From NCBI RefSeq assembly GCF_019375555.1, contig NZ_JAHXDN010000001.1, positions 659,501-723,500 on the forward strand: 64,000 nt of DNA, read 5' to 3'. Shown here in pieces: positions 62,069 through 64,000 of the stretch. A model generated the notes under the pieces. The model saw only the letters and a program-made list of their open reading frames with translations. It did no database searches and had not been told where the DNA came from. Within the stretch, counting starts at the first letter, position 1; each line of letters begins with the position of its first letter. The DNA comes from Roseobacter insulae. Lineage in GTDB: Bacteria > Pseudomonadota > Alphaproteobacteria > Rhodobacterales > Rhodobacteraceae. The position numbers and the translations under genes are program-made.

Positions 62069-63271
62069 TCAGATCCTTTCGAGAATGAGGGCAACGCCCT
62101 GACCAACGCCGACACACATCGTGCAAAGCGCAAAGCGACCGCCCGTGCGCTTGAGCTGGTAGGCGGCTGTCATCACCAGCCGCGCCCCGGACATGCCCAG
62201 GGGGTGGCCAATTGCGATGGCGCCGCCGTTGGCATTCACATGCGGCGCGTCATCCGGGACACCAAGCGCGCGCAGTGTTGCCAGCCCCTGTGAGGAGAAG
62301 GCTTCATTCAATTCTATCACATCCATCTGATCAATGCTCAGGCCCGCGCGAGCCAGCACTTTTTCACACGCCGGGATCGGGCCAATGCCCATTACCCGCG
62401 GGGCGACGCCCGCCGCCGACATCGCAACAATACGTGCCATCGGGGTCAGGCCATTATCCCTGGTCGCTTGTTCGGAGGCGATCAGCAAGGCTGCGGCGCC
62501 ATCATTCACGCCGGAGGCGTTGCCTGCTGTAACCGTGCAGTCCGGACCGTTGATCCCACGCAGTTTGCCGAGCTTTTCAGCGGATGTATCGGGGCGGGGG
62601 TGTTCATCGCGGTCAACGACAACCGGATCACCCTTGCGCTGTGGCACAAGCACGGGGCTGATTTCTTCTGCAAAAACACCGGCTGCGTCGGCGGCGGCCC
62701 AGCGGGCCTGGCTGCGCGCGGCAAAAGCATCCTGGTCGGCGCGGCTCACCTGATGATCTTCGGCTACGTTATCCGCCGTTTGAGGCATGGAATCGATGCC
62801 GTGGTCAGCTTTCATCTTCGGGTTCACGAAGCGCCAGCCGATGGTCGTGTCATAGACCTGATTGGCGCGTGAAAAAGCGGTTTCGGCCTTGGGCATGACA
62901 AAGGGCGCGCGGCTCATGCTTTCCACACCGCCAGCGATGGCAAGGTCCATATCGCCTGCACGAATGGCGCGTGCAGCAGACCCGACCGCATCCATGCCAG
63001 ATGCGCAAAGCCGGTTGATCGTGGCCCCCGGCACCTCGACGGGCAGACCGGCGAGAAGTGCCGCCATGCGCGCCACATTGCGATTATCTTCGCCGGCCTG
63101 ATTTGCGCAGCCATAGATCACATCATCGACCCGTGACCAGTCGACCGACGGGTTGCGCGCGATCAGTGCAGCGATTGGTGCCGCCGCAAGATCGTCCGCG
63201 CGCACGGGGGACAGGCTACCGCCATAGCGCCCGATCGGTGTGCGTTGCGCGTCACAGATAAATGCCTGCAT
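62069..63271 (-). CDS. paaJ: 3-oxoadipyl-CoA / 3-oxo-5,6-dehydrosuberyl-CoA thiolase
   Basis: A 400-residue thiolase. The nucleophile Cys is in [18 protein letters not shown]; the base His in [15 protein letters not shown] and the second Cys in [10 protein letters not shown] complete the site. PaaJ and PcaF are nearly the same enzyme; the paa context favours a role in both thiolytic steps of phenylacetate breakdown, though it could also serve the 3-oxoadipate pathway. It is the first gene of the operon. Confidence 0.92.
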   Translation of the reverse strand: MQAFICDAQRTPIGRYGGSLSPVRADDLAAAPIAALIARNPSVDWSRVDDVIYGCANQAGEDNRNVARMAALLAGLPVEVPGATINRLCASGMDAVGSAARAIRAGDMDLAIAGGVESMSRAPFVMPKAETAFSRANQVYDTTIGWRFVNPKMKADHGIDSMPQTADNVAEDHQVSRADQDAFAARSQARWAAADAAGVFAEEISPVLVPQRKGDPVVVDRDEHPRPDTSAEKLGKLRGINGPDCTVTAGNASGVNDGAAALLIASEQATRDNGLTPMARIVAMSAAGVAPRVMGIGPIPACEKVLARAGLSIDQMDVIELNEAFSSQGLATLRALGVPDDAPHVNANGGAIAIGHPLGMSGARLVMTAAYQLKRTGGRFALCTMCVGVGQGVALILERI

Positions 63272-63327
63272 AAAGCCCTCCAGGTTCGGGAGAGCTTATG
63301 GCACGCAGGGATTCGTTTCAATCATAA

Positions 63328-63365
63328 TGTTACGATTTATGCTGATTGAGTGATAATTCGTAACA
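63328..63365 (-). promoter_or_regulatory. Candidate PaaX operator upstream of paa operon
   Basis: TGTTACGA at 63328-63335 and TCGTAACA at 63358-63365 form a perfect 8-bp inverted repeat, centres 30 bp apart. Written as TGTTAC-N26-GTAACA it matches the design of the E. coli PaaX operator, TGATTC-N27-GAATCA. It lies 57 bases upstream of the thiolase ATG, the likely promoter region. Confidence 0.65.
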
Positions 63366-63379
63366 CTTTGAGTGACGGA

Positions 63380-64000
63380 TCAGATCTGGTCCTGTGCGCT
63401 TTCAAACAGCGCGCGCAACGTGCTGCCCCCAAGTTCTTGCATCAGATCGCCGTGGCCACTGGACTTGACCATCAGATGCGCTTCCTTCGGCACGGGTTTT
63501 GCCGGGTTTGCCGTTTGTACGGCCTCCTTGATATCTTCGACCGATCTTTGCACGGTGCGGCAAATGCCACACAGACGTGTGACACGCCCGGCACTATCGT
63601 CACTGAACAGGCCCTGATCGCGTGCCGCTTCGAACATGGACACGAGATTCTGCAGTTGCATGTCAGCGAGAGAGGAAAAGAACCGGATGTTGTCGAAGGT
63701 GATCTGGTTACCATCGGCGTAACGGTCGCTGGTGACCTGAAAGGCGGTCCCGATGATCCGGTCCCCGCCGGATTTCAGCGGCACATGCTGGATAGAGGTA
63801 TCCCAATGCTGAATACCCTGCGGCATGGTCAGTGTCTCGAAGTACCGGATGTCACTGTGCAGGTCGGCGCATTGACTATACTTGCCATTGACGTTCAGCG
63901 CCTCAGGCTCCGGCAGAATGTCGCGAATACTGACATCGCGCAGGCTGGTTGACAGAAGTCCCGTTGCCGTCGCATGGGCTTCGTTGGTGCAGACTATCTT
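63380..64000 (-). CDS. Hypothetical protein, 5' end beyond right edge (PAS-like sensor?)
   Basis: An open frame runs from the window edge to a stop at 63380, giving the last 206 residues. The first in-frame Met inside the window (63826) is unlikely to be the start, since the frame is open upstream: KIVCTNEAHATATGLL looks like the beginning of a PAS fold, and FETLTMPQGIQHWDTSIQHV resembles a PAS core strand. A helical segment follows with RLCGICRTVQRSVEDIKEAV. No catalytic domain is seen. It could be a signalling or regulatory protein. It is on the same strand as the paa operon and ends 109 bases before the thiolase start. Confidence 0.6.
   Translation of the reverse strand, partial: KIVCTNEAHATATGLLSTSLRDVSIRDILPEPEALNVNGKYSQCADLHSDIRYFETLTMPQGIQHWDTSIQHVPLKSGGDRIIGTAFQVTSDRYADGNQITFDNIRFFSSLADMQLQNLVSMFEAARDQGLFSDDSAGRVTRLCGICRTVQRSVEDIKEAVQTANPAKPVPKEAHLMVKSSGHGDLMQELGGSTLRALFESAQDQI

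Noticed and set aside
63380-63826. A complete 148-residue gene starting at 63826
   Set aside because: The frame stays open and PAS-like to the window edge, so the Met at 63826 is internal and the gene is truncated at its 5' end.
1-64000. Prophage, integrative element, CRISPR array, tRNA or rRNA
   Set aside because: No integrase, transposase, capsid gene, spaced repeats, tRNA T-loop with matching arms, or rRNA-like sequence was seen.

Overview
The window looks like chromosomal DNA of a marine alphaproteobacterium of the Rhodobacterales (Roseobacter group). This is judged from protein similarity remembered from the families: a GT14 glycosyltransferase with the Rhodobacterales-type C-terminal extension, NodH-like sulfotransferase, lptC-lptA-lptB-hpf-ptsN order, a paa operon with PaaX, and a moderately high GC content. 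No genus can be named safely. There are no rRNA, tRNA, CRISPR, integrase or transposase genes that I can see; this is ordinary metabolic chromosome with several well-formed operons. Coding density is high and many genes overlap by ATGA, TAATG or TGATG.

Layout. (1) 1-8592: a minus-strand sugar-acid operon (periplasmic binding protein, ABC ATPase, two permeases, SMP-30 lactonase, 3-hydroxyisobutyrate-type dehydrogenase, DUF1537 four-carbon acid-sugar kinase cut by the left edge), with a divergent LacI regulator and two identical 16-bp palindromic operators between them. (2) 8763-31387: a mixed block of transport, energy and stress genes: CaCA exchanger, an HPF/cold-shock hybrid, an SLC13 carrier with RCK_C domains, a Na/Pi cotransporter, an operon for oxidative amino-acid degradation (aminotransferase, acyl-CoA ligase, E1alpha, E1beta, E2, Leu/Val-type dehydrogenase, SLC13 carrier), NfeD plus slipin, a COG2187 kinase-like protein, PRPP synthetase plus phosphoribosyltransferase, and GerW plus DUF2953. 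Five TTGA-N6-TCAA (Fnr/Dnr-type) boxes lie in the intergenic DNA of this block, suggesting an oxygen- or nitric-oxide-responsive regulon. (3) 31802-40169: APC permease, a membrane-anchored FHA-trypsin protease, a BT1-like MFS carrier, a NarL-type two-component pair, a 2OG-oxygenase-like protein and a strongly acidic EF-hand protein.

(4) 40755-50807: surface polysaccharide genes: ABC-2 export permease, cysQ, kdsB, a frameshifted galU, galE, two paralogous GT2-like enzymes, a GT14 enzyme and a tandem sulfotransferase. The mixture of sulfotransferase and PAP phosphatase points to a sulfated glycan. (5) 50812-55578: minus-strand envelope operon rnd-kdsD-lptC-lptA-lptB, followed by hpf and ptsN. 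KdsD and KdsB supply Kdo; LptABC exports the LPS that carries it. (6) 55622-63271: phenylacetate degradation, transcribed leftwards as thiolase-paaA-B-C-D-E-Z-paaX, with a widely spaced inverted repeat upstream that resembles the known PaaX operator design. (7) A gene of unknown function, 5'-truncated by the right edge.

Most notable for follow-up: the cluster of Fnr-type boxes, the galU break that looks like a deletion between two 9-bp repeats, the candidate PaaX operator, the sulfated-glycan cluster with a two-module sulfotransferase, and the HPF/cold-shock and FHA/protease fusions.
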